Shown: positions 27,149 to 39,132 of the stretch, one piece after another
How positions within the stretch are numbered: position 1 is the first letter of the stretch
Layout of the letters: each line of letters opens with the position of its first letter
NCBI RefSeq assembly: GCF_037975245.1
Contig: NC_092581.1
Location: forward strand, 3,863,501 to 3,927,500
Direction: 5' to 3'
Length of the DNA stretch: 64,000 bases
Origin: Apostichopus japonicus
Taxonomy: Eukaryota; Echinodermata; Holothuroidea; Aspidochirotida; Stichopodidae
The notes under the pieces: model-generated
The model's input: only the letters and a program-made list of their open reading frames with translations
Databases searched by the model: none
What the model was told of the DNA's origin: nothing
Translations under genes and position numbers: made by a program

Positions 27149-27845
27149 TATATCAGACGCACTCGATACCCGCGATACGATAAGGTCCTGGAGGAACTAT
27201 TTCCACTCATCATTTTTTAAGGCGATACAGTAGTGAGTATTGAACAGGCACAGCCGCATGTTTGCAGGAAATTCAGAATTCCCAATATTTTATATCTCTA
27301 CCAGTAGTGAAAATCATGTTTCGACAGTTTCGTGGACATAAACAGTTGTTTTGTGGAATATTCAATGACATATCAGGGGCGGATGCAGGATTTGTGACAG
27401 GTGGGGGGGGGGGTCTGACTGGTCCAGCCGCGCCTGAACGTAAGACTATCTAAGCGGAGCGCCATCATCGGTTGGCGCGGAGCGTACAAGAAATTTTTGG
27501 GCTTTACAAACCCCCAGATGGCCGGAAACGGCACTTCCCGAGTATTCTAAGCAGCATGTACCTAGCCTGAAAACATGGATCTCATGTCTGCAATTTCAGG
27601 CCCCCCGTAGCTACGCCACTGATCACGCATGGGGCCCTTTCCCTCGAACGCGGTAAAAAAAAAAAAAAAAAAAAAAAAAATCAGAATTTTCAAAAAGGGG
27701 ATCCGCCCCTGGCCATGTCATTTTAAAAACATCACAAAACGAAGCGTTCGTTTATCGGCCAATAAAAAGCAGTGTTACTCGGAAACCCGGAGCACACTAG
27801 ATAATCTGTCGGGCATGTTACCCATGGATTTAAATCCCTCTACGA

Positions 27846-28212
27846 CAAGGGTTCCCTAACTGGGGTGCATGAACCCCCAGGGGGTGCGTGAGCCCATCCC
27901 AGGGGGTTCGTGAGTCGTTTCTGAAAGTCAAAACTAGGTTACTTTTTGTTGAACTAAATCTGATATATCATATAATTTAGTAATGTATATTAAAAGTCGT
28001 ACCTATCGACAAACTCCTTTCGCGTTACATACGCACATATGTTGCCATAGTATAGTACCGTACCGTGCATGTGATACTTGATCTTTTACGAAGCACTGTT
28101 ATGTGTATTATAGTATAATAATGACTCAGATCGTGTCTCGAAAAGTTGGGGGTTCGTGGACAACTCTGACATCCACAGGGGGTTCGTGGGGGGTAAAGTT
28201 GGGGAAACCCTG
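27846..28212. mobile_element. hAT-like MITE (CARGGKTTCCCYAACT termini)
   Basis: 367 bp. Left end CAAGGGTTCCCTAACT, right end inverted CAGGGTTTCCCCAACT (13 of 16). Target duplication CTCTACGA on the left (27838-27845) and CTCTACAA on the right (28213-28220), one mismatch. The left block has the empty site 'aatccctgtacaaccttcc' near 16965-16983, which confirms an insertion. Confidence 0.88.
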
Positions 28213-31025
28213 CTCTACAACCTTCCTTATATATGCACTGAGAACTTGCCGCTGTTCTGTAACTTACACTTACTATCACTTACTCCCTCCGTGGCGGACG
28301 GCAACAGCTGAGGATAGAGGAGTGGGAACAACCAATAGGGAGGAAAATACGCAGAATTTTTTACAGGACAGACTTCGCGTTAAGAGAAGTTTCAAAGTTT
28401 AAGTACACGCTCAGGTCGGATTCGTATTCAACGAAATTAAAGCATCTGATACATCATCACAGAGAAATGTCGATGTATAAGATATATAGTCTTACTGCAA
28501 AATGTGTATATAGAAAGAAAGATGGTTTACCGTAACTGATATTTGCCCGCTTAGCGTATACGTTGTGAAAACTAAAAGAGTCCACCATCACATATCGCAT
28601 GATTTCTTCAGTTATGTTACCTCAGAGAATAGGCTGCCGCACAGTCAAGCATTAAAGAACACTGGTCAGATATAGGTCGAAGCAAATCTGACTACTCTAT
28701 ACTCATCTATTCAGTAATGGGGGCTTAATTAATTGGTTTGCATAATACATGAAACTGTCACAAACAGGCGAGGCCCTAATGTTAGGAATAACTGTGATAT
28801 TTGGGTTGGTTTTATACACTTATATAGGCTCTAAGATCGTTAGGAATGATATCATTGTTGTAGTTATCCTAAGTATGCTAAGTGATATTGTTATGCTAAC
28901 TGTTCGAGGTATGTTAGCTAGCGTTACTTTATTGTCTGTATACATTGTCGGTACTGTGTGTTATCTTCTTGTGTGCGGTCAGTCTATACGATTTTTCCTC
29001 GAGAGGCTTATACAACCCTGATGTGTAGTAACTAAGGCAGCCGTTTTACTCACTTGATGTAACATCGCCATGGTCATACCAGGGTTAGAGCAGCAGCTCC
29101 CTGGTCATACGGTCACATACGTTCACAGTTTCGCCATGTAAGTGAGCCTGGAGTTGGCTCATAATCTTTGGTGACTTTTCGTAAAAATAAAGTATACACC
29201 TCATAAAGTTATGCAGCACGTATGCAGATCATACGTTTAACTGAATGGAACACGCTGCTGTTATGTGTGGTTATAACCCCCTCTTTATAGCAAGACATAT
29301 GAAACTTGGCCCGCATGAAACAAATAGTTACCCCTTTTTCTGAATATTTATCGGCTTGTGGGGACAACAGGAGTTACGATGGGTCCCACCGTTTCATTTT
29401 TTTTTGCTTGCAACTGGTTTTAACAATCGATTAAAAGTATTCGCATTAAGAGTGGGTCAGATTCATGCTTGACGCTTGTTTTCAACAATGCCCGACCCCA
29501 CCTCCCCCTTCCCACAAATCTGTCCGATATGAACAATGTTGAATTCGAATTAAGGTAGCTACCAAAGGTTAACGTAGGGGGGGGGGGGCGTCGGTGTTGT
29601 AAATGTGTGCGTCATATGGACACACAAGGTCGCAGTATACTTACTTAAGTTGTGAACGATTACGGTAGTTTATAACAAAATTGATTTTGTCAGTAGTTCA
29701 ACAATCGTATTTTTGCATGCAATTGGACATTGTACTTCCTAAACTAATATTGTCACCATTCTTGTAAGTTCCCCAAGAACATCAAATGCACATTGTTCTC
29801 CTTTGAGCAGTGCTTTGTGTTAGTACATGAAATATGATTGCAAAATTGTTGTGATGCATAGAAATCAAAGCAATAAAATCAACACACATTACCCCCAGCC
29901 TTTAAACCAGTTTTTTGGCTGCTTTTGGTTATTACTCGAAATACGACAAAAATTAATATAAAACTTGAAAGTAAGTAATTAATATTAGGAACGAACAAGA
30001 ACATTAACTTGTTTATCGGTTTTTATTTTCATTTCTTGATACATCAAATTGCACTTGAAAAGGTAAAAAAAAACAATCGTAAAATAGGCATTAATTCTTT
30101 TCTTTTCTGTTTCCCATCAACAAAAATTAATATATCATACAAGCGGTTGTACAACCTACATTTTCTTACCACCGGTCGCTGTATTCTCAGTGAGGAAAAC
30201 CTCTTTTTTTGCCGATGTTTTTGAGTCATAATATGGACCTACTGAAGTATCATATAGAAGTCACGGAGCACAACGTCAGACAAAAGCATTTAGCACGGTA
30301 TGTGTACACGGTAAACAATTCATTACTTATTTCAAAGCGCGGCGTGCACCTTTGCACGAATACGAACATTCAACGTACACACTGTAATGATCGCAATATA
30401 TCGTATCAGGACTGCGGTCACGTGATAACCACGGTGACATAATGCCTTGCGTCTGATGATGGCGGTATGCGCCATATAAAAAATTGAAATTCCCTCCCAA
30501 TGTGCTCGGGTAAAGTACCAAAATAAACTGCATAGTTTTTTTCCCATTCTTCTTAGAACACATAATAAGATTTTTTTTTCAATTCTGCATTGAATGTTGA
30601 AGTGCATGAATGGATTTTTTAAGAAAAATATTTTGGCCAATTCATTTAATCCAAATTCAGCCAGAGAAGAATTAGACAACTGCTTAGGGTATTAACCTCT
30701 TGTTCAAACACAGGCCAACAAAACTAAATAAATAAATAAATAAATAAATATATAAATAAATAAATATATATATATAACCAGCGTATATTTAAGCACAGCG
30801 TTGCGACCTAATTATAGACCTTATTTATAGTTAAAAATTCATCATTTGACGCCTATTTGTTTAAATTCTGGGTGACGACTTTCAGATCCCCCTACACGGT
30901 AGTCGACTTCAACAATCACAGGGTCACCCCTCCTTAATAAATTCCTTTATTCGTCTAGTATAGGTTCCTACCTTAATCAGTCGGGTGAATTTTACAATTT
31001 GCCTCTCCCCCTCACTCTCCCTCAC
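28213..31025. other. Rest of right block, no confirmed gene
   Basis: Aligned with about 16970-19857. The hydrophobic frame 28749-29021 is not kept in the left block, where TAA follows after 10 codons. 30720-30780 is a TAAA/TATA-rich stretch. Confidence 0.45.
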
Positions 31026-31162
31026 CTTTGAAATTTTGCGCACTGCATTGTTCGGTATAATATAGTTAAAGATATTCCGTGGTATTTTTCTACTATAGAT
31101 CACAAATGCCTTCTCCGTTTCCTCCATGTTCTTGCCATCAATGTTTGTGGCGGCCAGAAAGG
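31026..31162 (-). CDS. Unidentified exon-like segment
   Basis: 137 bp open in phase 1 with acceptor ggtcctacag and donor TCAAAG before gtgagg. Encodes FLAATNIDGKNMEETEKAFV, then IYSRKIPRNIFNYIIPNNAV and RKISK. I do not recognise the family. It would follow 32182-32290 in phase. A frameshifted copy sits at 19858. It could be chance or a decayed exon. Confidence 0.35.
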
Positions 31163-32181
31163 CTGTAGGACCGTTCTTTTGTTTTGACGGTTGTTTTAGG
31201 TATAAGGACTAAGAGTCGATGAACATGGATGATTGAGGTCAAATACTGGAAGAGGTTTTTTGTCTTGCCTTTTCGTCTTTAGTTTTAGAATTAATAGTCG
31301 ATAAATATCTATGAGAATACTGGAAGACAGTTTTTTTTTGTCTGCCTTTTGGTCTTTAGTTTTAGAATTAAGTATCAATAAGTATCGATGAAAATACTGG
31401 AAGACAGTATTTTTTTAATTTATTAATTTTTTTATGTGTTGAGGGGATGCGTTCAAAGAATCATTAACCCCTAATAACATGACATGCCGACGTCTTAACT
31501 ATTCACCACACTGAGTTAAATTGTTTGTTCTCCTATGTCGTCTCGGATGAAAAGTATGTAAATGAACATAAAGAGGTATTTATTTGAAGAAGAGATTATT
31601 AAAATAAGATAAAAGATAAAAATACAATACATTTATAATAAATAAATAAAAAGATATAAATATATTATATTTTTTTACTCCGTTTATTTTAACTATACAT
31701 TAATACACAAATAACGTATCCATTCAAAAATGGCGAAAATTAAATTAGTTTATAAGTTAAGCATTACTATATGCAGTATAATAACGATCGACGTGTCGGA
31801 TAGAAAACAAATACATATGATAAAGAAAAATTAGAAGAAGTACTACAATTTATAGAAACACTACAAGAATCCCACACTTACTACAGAAATATTACAACTA
31901 ATAGTAGCAAAAATATAAGAAGTGAGGACGCGGAAATTGCGAAATATTAAATATTTGAGATATTTTTTATAGATAGATATTTGATATAGATATAATAAAT
32001 AAATAAATAAATACAAAGATTTAAAAAATAAGTAACTGAAATAATGAAAAAGTACTGATGTCGCACCGTCTTCCCGTAAATCCACGTGTAGTAAAAAGTA
32101 CAACAGTTAACAACTTGATCTAATTTTCAGAGAATTACTAACCTTAGATGTGAACATAGTAAAAAACATTAAATACATTAC

Positions 32182-32290
32182 CTGAAAAATCACAACCTTC
32201 TTCTGCCTTCGAGTTGTCGGTCCAGCGTCTAAATGTTACCCCACACTCGTACATGGCGTATGCCCTGATGGTCTCAACTGCTGCCGGAAG
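32182..32290 (-). CDS. Unidentified exon-like segment with strong donor
   Basis: Open to the donor TTTTCAG before gtaatg. Reads ETIRAYAMYECGVTFRRWTD, then NSKAEEGCDFS and one base, in phase with 31026-31162. The acceptor is probably cttccggcag at about 32281. Codon content looks less AT-rich than the neighbourhood. No family recognised. Confidence 0.33.
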
Positions 32291-32838
32291 TTATCAGAAT
32301 CACTTCGTATAACTGTCTTGAATGAGTCCTGTGCTCAGGCCGACGAGATTGTAGGTGTCAGGGGGCCATAACCATACGGTCCCGGATTAAACTTAGGGGC
32401 CGGGAAAATATGAGGTGTGAGGCGGAATAGGTGGGATATATAAAGAGTGCAAAAGGGTTGCTACCTGGCACTCGGGGCCTCTGCCTGTGCGACAGTTATG
32501 AACGTTTTCTTTTGTCCAAGATTATCCGACATACATTCCATCTGGAGGCAAACCCAATTATCTGTACCACCTTTCACAACAAAGATGATATTAGTGCATT
32601 GGTACAATATCCCAATATCGTATGGACAATATTGAAGTTTGGCAAGAAATTCATGACATTTTCGGGAAAATATTTAGATGCCGGGAGCTTTTGATCCCCT
32701 ATCAGGCCATTCAGGGTGTCACTATGGTGACGTTTTCGGGTACACATGCTTTGAGGATGAAATTTGATTTATTACAGGTAACCGTTTTCCTCAAAACATG
32801 GTAACCGAAAACGTCATAATCTTGAACAATACACGGAT

Positions 32839-33504
32839 AGTAGTAGAAACATTTACCACTTTACTGATTACTGACTGACCTTCTATCTATGTCTTCAAGC
32901 TAAGAAAGATATGACCCATCAGAATGTCACCGACAAAAGTACTAAAAAACAGTCTAACATCAAAACTACTGGGTATGTTATTAATACAATGACCATGACT
33001 AAAATGACAACAAAACAACAAAAATCTAAAAATTTATATAAAGTAGATGATACGAATGATTTGAACGTTTATTACAATTCCTCCTTGAATAAAACACGGA
33101 TAAAAACTAAATAATTGCATTAAGAATTACAGTTAGTAGTAGAAACATTTACCACTTTACTGATTACTGACTGACCTTCTATCTATGTCTTCAAGCTAAG
33201 AAAGATATGACCCATCAGAATGTCACCGACAAAAGTACTTATACTGCATAACAGTCTTACATCAAAACTACTGAGTATGTATACAATTACCATTCATGAC
33301 TAAAATGACAACAAAACAACAAAAATCTAAAAATTTATATAAAGTAGATGATACGAATGATTTGAACGTTTATTACAATTCCTCCTTGAATAAAACACGG
33401 ATAAAAACTAAATAATTGCATTAAGAATTACAGTTAGTAGTAGAAACATTTACCACTTTACTGATTACTGACTGACCTTCTATCTATGTCTTCAAGCTAA
33501 GAAA
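32839..33504. repeat. 296-301-bp tandem repeat, 2.2 units
   Basis: Units start at 32839, 33135 and 33436 with 'agtagtagaaacatttacca' and run to 'tcttcaagctaagaaa' in the partial third unit. Units 1 and 2 are nearly identical, differing mainly by a short indel near 33240. Confidence 0.9.
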
Positions 33505-34720
33505 TGATACTTAGTAATGATGTAGTAAATGATGAAGAATCTTAAAAGGTAAATTGTAAAAGGACCATCATTTTCATTGAATTATGATAAACGTAAATTC
33601 AAACTTCTGAAATCTCAAAAAAAAGTCACAAACTTTACATTGTAGCACGAACACAGACTGGTTGTAGTAAACAGGTAAGCTTATGTGGCCCTATAAGATA
33701 AAGAAAGTAACGGTTGCTGACACCGAAAGTGATTATAACTACATAACAGACTTGAAGTATGTTCGTACAGTCTCAAACTCGCCCTTGTAAGATTTTGTAC
33801 GTACAAGGACAGTTTTGAAGTGAAGCAGATACTAGTGTGAAATTAATTACCTCACCCATATTCACGCCAATTAAGGGTCTTATACTCTTGCTCATATCAA
33901 GCTGAATCGTACTTCAAGTTTACTATTTAGCATTCAGTTTAGTCTTAATTAATCGTTTCTTTACACATTTCTTTACTTTAACAGAAACAATACACATATA
34001 TGAAAACCATTAACCTTAGTTTATAGAACTTTATACCTATATTCTGGGTACAACGAAGATGCTAAGCATTATAAACACAAGGACACTAAATCAAATGTCC
34101 TTAGTAAGACATTATTGCAGTGCAGAATACTACTCAATATTCTAAATAACAAACTGTTACTTACAAGTGTACAATTGTATTATATCGGATTATAAAAAAA
34201 TATGAATATTCGATTTCTGTAATGTGTCTATCATATATATTACATAACCAGTCTCCTTTTAAGCGGGCAAGGTTACACATGGAAACAAAAAATTGTCCAG
34301 ACAATATTTCGGAACCAATGTAAGCCAGTCTACGTTCCATGGAATCATTAAGAAGTATACGACTAGGAAGATAAACTGAGTAAAGCAAACCTTTAAATCC
34401 TTACATAAGTTTTGAATTGATATGAACAGAATGTCTTTACATGAAATAATGATTCTCGAAACTCAAGATAAAGAAACCTAACTACAAAGTAAACATTAAA
34501 GAATAACAGCCAATGAAGGCCACAACCTGTAGTTCACTCTATGTAATAAGCAAAACTTTTAGTAGATGTTGAGTAATATAAGTACTTAGAAAAGGTCCAA
34601 AGGATTGTTCTTTGAGAATTGGACGGTCTCTAAATTTTATTGAAGGCAAACATTTAAATGTAAAGGCGATTAAAAGAAATATGTTAAACAATATTGAGTT
34701 TACAAAGATCATGATAATCA
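33505..34720. other. Region between tandem repeat and copy A 3' end
   Basis: AT-rich. The minus frame 34161-34388 has a fair acceptor (tttgctttactcag) but no recognised motif; it could be downstream UTR sequence or chance. Confidence 0.35.
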
Positions 34721-34726
34721 TTTATT
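34721..34726 (-). promoter_or_regulatory. Candidate poly(A) signal of copy A
   Basis: AATAAA on the minus strand about 270 bp after the stop codon. A second AATAAA lies at 34636-34641. Either could end the transcript; no downstream GU-rich element was tested. Confidence 0.4.
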
Positions 34727-34996
34727 TAAAAGCATCGAATTTTCAGACAGAAGAGACGTCTACAATGTTGGCCTTGTGGAATAAGCCCAAGCTTGATTAA
34801 TCATTCGTATTCAATTTCGTTTTGTTTCATGTTTCATTCTCGAAATGCAGCAAAAACCTAAACAAGATCAAATATATGTTAAGATACCACAAAATGTGTG
34901 TTGTATTGTGTACCATCTAAACCATGCGTGTATACAGCGTATGTTTGTTTTGCGGGGTCTTTCTAAATTCAGATCCCCGCTTCAAAACGGTTTCAA

Positions 34997-35129
34997 TCAA
35001 GACCAGTGATATACCATCAATCCTGCGCAATTCATTTTTGTTTTTTCCCAATTTTCAGCTACTGATGTCCCAGCTTTTTTACCGAGTTCCCTAATTTTCT
35101 TGTACTCATTAAAATCCAAAATGCCATAT
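34997..35129 (-). CDS. PNPLA6/7: Copy A visible exon 22: C-terminus and stop
   Basis: 133 bp, phase 2 in; acceptor cttcaacag; ends in TGA at 34997-34999. Encodes YGILDFNEYKKIRELGKKAG, then TSVAENWEKTKMNCAGLMVYHWS. It matches 'FDQIYDVGYQYGKAVFGGW' and stops about 20 residues later, without the long C-terminal tail of vertebrate PNPLA6. Confidence 0.92.
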
Positions 35130-38100
35130 CTGTTGAAGAAAGATTACATTTATGAGTAAGTCACCCGATACACATAGAGAACACAGTTACTACTGTAAAT
35201 CTTGAAAGTTTTGTACCACAGTAAAAACTGGATCGTGCTATAATTCGGTAGCATGTGCTATTAGGATTACAGTAAGAACTTAGGATATGTGTTATTCCAA
35301 CAAATCCAGTTGTTCGGGATTTGTTGAAATTACAAATATCCGCAGTTCTTACTGTAAACCTAATAACACATGCTACCGATTTATCAGATTTGTCAGCAAA
35401 ATCCAGTATTTACTGTGGTAGAAAACTTTGAGATTTACAGTAGTTACTGTAATCTCTGTGTAAATCGGCTGAGTAAGTACACATCGTGAAATAATTTTCC
35501 ACATAAAGTCCACAATAATTTCGCAAGTGTATCACACTTAATGACCCTGTCCATTTCAGTGCAACTAACAAAAACTGCAAATTTGTACATTCAATCACAT
35601 TCGTTTTATGAAATTATGTCAAAACTGAATTAATAGCACTTTGCTGCCTTGATGGAACTAATAAAACCAGCATTTTGCGTTCTTTTCTATGATTTCTCAA
35701 CCTCATTGACCCCACGATGCCATAAAGACATACATAACTAGCTTATATATTGAAATCTAACTTAAGTCGAAAAATTTACAACTTTGAACGACGTTTTTCT
35801 CGGAGATATTGTCCGTTAGGTGGCAATAAACCTCGCATATAATATCAATATTTAATTGCTATGAACGACATTTTAATAGGCTCTCGCTGTAGATAGCGAG
35901 GAATTTGAGCTGTGCAAGTAACTTTCCCACACTGATTTCCTTTGCTAGGCTTTGGTGAATTGATTGGTGAATTGATCTATAGGAGTGTTAGCTCAGTGGT
36001 TAACGCCGGTACCTTCCAACCTTTCAAAGGTCCCCGGTTCGAGTCACTCCAAGATCAATGTATGTCGTCCAGTTACAGAGTTGTTGACAATGCATAATCA
36101 TGGACGTTAAATATGAATGTAAGAGACTGACTTCGGTCAGCTTGCAGCTTTGATAAGCCAATGAGGCTTCTTCGCGAGTTCCTGCTTGCAGGAGGATCTA
36201 AAATACATACATACATACATACATACATACATACATACATACATACATTACGTAACACACAGGCTAACGTTACAGACTAATAACCTTAAAAGGCGAAGAA
36301 GTGGGTAGTGGCAAAAAATGGACGGCAGTCTTATGAAAGGGCGTAATTTCAAATGATCTATTTTAAGCAACGACTCATAAATAAACATGTTAGCTATTCA
36401 CTGGTTGGTTGAATACAAACTAGTGAGTTTTGGGAACTGTATGCGATTAATTTTAAATGAAGAATTTGTCGGAAGACACTTGGAAGACTCATTATCAGCA
36501 AAAAGGCTTAAAAACTCGCCAATTAACGCTCTGGGCAGGGGAAAAAATTGGCTAATATCTTAGTTTGTTGTTTTGTGATTTATACATGTAAAACACTCGA
36601 TGGACATATCAAAAAGTTGGAGAACGGCGAAAAAACTATGAAAGCTGCTTAAATTTCCAACATCATGTCATACTCTTTTTCCTAATGTGCATGTGTGCTG
36701 CATTTTGCATTTGCAAGGAAAACTTAAAAGAAACACTGGTTATGCGTAGCAAAAGTTTGTTCATGACTTTAAGCACACCAGAAAATATATAAGGTCGAGT
36801 TTTTACTATATAACTCACTCGTTAATGTTGTCAGGCCTTTCGTAGATATAATCTTTTTTATTTTGCTTCACTTCCTGCAGTTCTTCTTCCCCTAAGATGC
36901 ATGCGAGTCTTGTGATCATAGGCAATAGGGCTGGAACCTGTGAAAGCTAGAAAGATGTTGATAGAAAACATCTCTATATCTCCCGTAAGGTTCTCCAATA
37001 AAATTAAATAACCTTAATTCACTTTAGCAGTTCCTTTGTTGAAGGAATACATTGTTTTATTTGATATTTCCTATTGTGTTACTCTACTAAAAGTATCTTC
37101 AGTAGTAGCCTTTTGTACACATGTGAACATTAAATAAACATTCACTGATACATTTTACAAACTGACCAACTGTGATATATATTGCTATAGCTGGTCTTCG
37201 AATAGAGACCAATTCAATGAAGATCCAATCTTTCCCCTTCTAACCGTATAGATGATATTTGATAAACTTATCTACAAACTACACAATTTTTTCTGAACTT
37301 TTTCTCAGTTCACGAACAGTCATGAACAGATAGATCAGACATTGGTCGCTGTCAATCTTGATGGAATTTCTCCTTTAGATGGCCCTGAAGCATTTTTGAA
37401 TGTGCTTCCCTTATGTTAGTAATGTAAACATAATGACCAACGTTCGCTCTGTAGAGTCTTTCAGCACTGATCTTTTTTATTATAGAATTGGAGATACAGT
37501 ATGTGTGTCCACTCATTAAGTGCCATGACCCTTAGCCTAACCATTGCCAAATATTTCTTATACATGTTTGGAACTGTGTCATGCAGTTCTTTGGGACATA
37601 TTGACTGTACAGGCACGCACACGATGATTAGCACCTAACCTCTACTGACTTCGCTAAGTAGAGGTGCATAATGTTGTAAACTTTTTGATAAGAAATGGAA
37701 ATATAGTACGAAGCTCACACCACCTTCATTTCCAGCATTCAGAATCTGTATATTCAGATTCGAATTGCAAATTTAATTCCACTTAGTAAGTCGTACTAAT
37801 TACACAAAAAAACATGAAAAGTAGCTGTCGACAGACTATTTTCCCTTGTGCAGCCCATTGTTGTCTGGCAGGCTAAGTGTTAGTAATGAAAGACGAAATC
37901 TATGAGGCTAATGTAAACCAATCATAACCTCATTCCACTTTTCACCAGATTAGCTCAAGCTATTTACCTGTTCCACAGTTACGATCATCCTAGTTTCAAA
38001 GATGTGACTAGATGATGGGATCAATTGCAAGGATAATGTATCACATGATTATTGTAACCAACGTTGGTTTGGCTACGTATATGTGATATTAAAATGTAAA

Positions 38101-39058
38101 AGAAAGGGAAAGGTTTAAGTGGCTACACCTTTGACCAAATACAGTATGTTATGCAAATACTACATGACCATGCTGCAAAGAAAACTACAACTTACTTCTT
38201 TGGACTTTTATTCTTCAATTTAGTTACAAAGTGTTCAAAACATCTCTGCTCCACTGTTGTGATTGATGGTAACCAATGCTTCAATATTTCACTGCATTTT
38301 CTTAACGTCAAAATAGATGCACCTTTTGAAATCACTTATTGATCATTAATTAAAATTGCAACTGTAAAAGGTATTTGAACTACTGTTTTGTGCAAGGATA
38401 ATTGTAACACCGTAATTAGCAATAACGTACCTTCAATGCAACTTCAATGATGTAAGACACAAAGAAAGTCAGCTAATCTTTGTAAGTATACTGTTTGGAT
38501 GATATTTTCACTAACCCTCAGAGCATAGTATTTAAGTTTTATATTAGCAGATTTGTGTCATACGTCAAATACGTATTGCAAATGCTAAGAAAATTTCAAG
38601 AGGAGGGATAATTACCGATTTTGATTTCCATGGACTCATCCAATTCCATAACAACCTCCAGCCTGACACGCTTTCCCAGGAGTAGGTTAGTTCCTTTGTA
38701 GATATTCCACTAACGTCGATGGCTATGACTGTTTTACACCCTGTTTGTTTCATGTCTGGAGCTAAAGAATTTGAAAAGTGGCACATTTAGTGAAATTTGA
38801 CCCTGGTTATTCTCTCTATCCAACTCTTTGGTCAAAATAATACAACAATAATGATGTCTACCAATTTCAACATGATATAAGGTGAACATTAGGGATACGG
38901 TTCAAAGCCAATGGCAATCCATGTTTAATATACTCTGAAGGTTAAAACTAGGGATACCTAAAAGATACCAGTCTAAAGATACCAGTCTAAAGCCAAAAAT
39001 CATGTGATTTCCCCTGATGATGATGATGATGATGATGAGATGATGATGTTGATGATGG

Positions 39059-39132
<74 letters not shown>

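Larger units (their letters stand above)
26204..27711. mobile_element. Composite insertion with CAGKGGCGGATCC termini
   Basis: 1508 bp present in the right block and absent from the left one (compare about 16820). Ends CAGTGGCGGATCC and, inverted, CAGGGGCGGATCC, flanked by the direct repeat GCCAT (26199-26203 and 27712-27716). A further internal end-like motif CAGGGGCGGATGCAGG at 27375 suggests two related elements side by side. No transposase; open frames at 26398-26674 show no known motif. Confidence 0.6.
24520..31156. repeat. Duplicated block, right member
   Basis: Partner of 13236-19985. It lacks the 1.9 kb at 13345-15281 and has two private insertions, 26204-27711 and 27846-28212. The 15.3-16.8 kb piece is the best conserved, with long identical runs. 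Not related to the PNPLA exons. Confidence 0.92.

Noticed and set aside
28749-29021. 90-codon hydrophobic frame with apparent membrane segments
   Set aside because: The aligned sequence in the sister block (about 17478) reaches TAA after 10 codons; no splice or homology support.
32431-32804. Plus-strand frames of 60-87 codons
   Set aside because: No family motif, no upstream context, and overlapping alternative frames of similar length.
35985-36055. Functional tRNA gene
   Set aside because: A and B boxes are present but the T-stem is incomplete, and a SINE body and tail follow.
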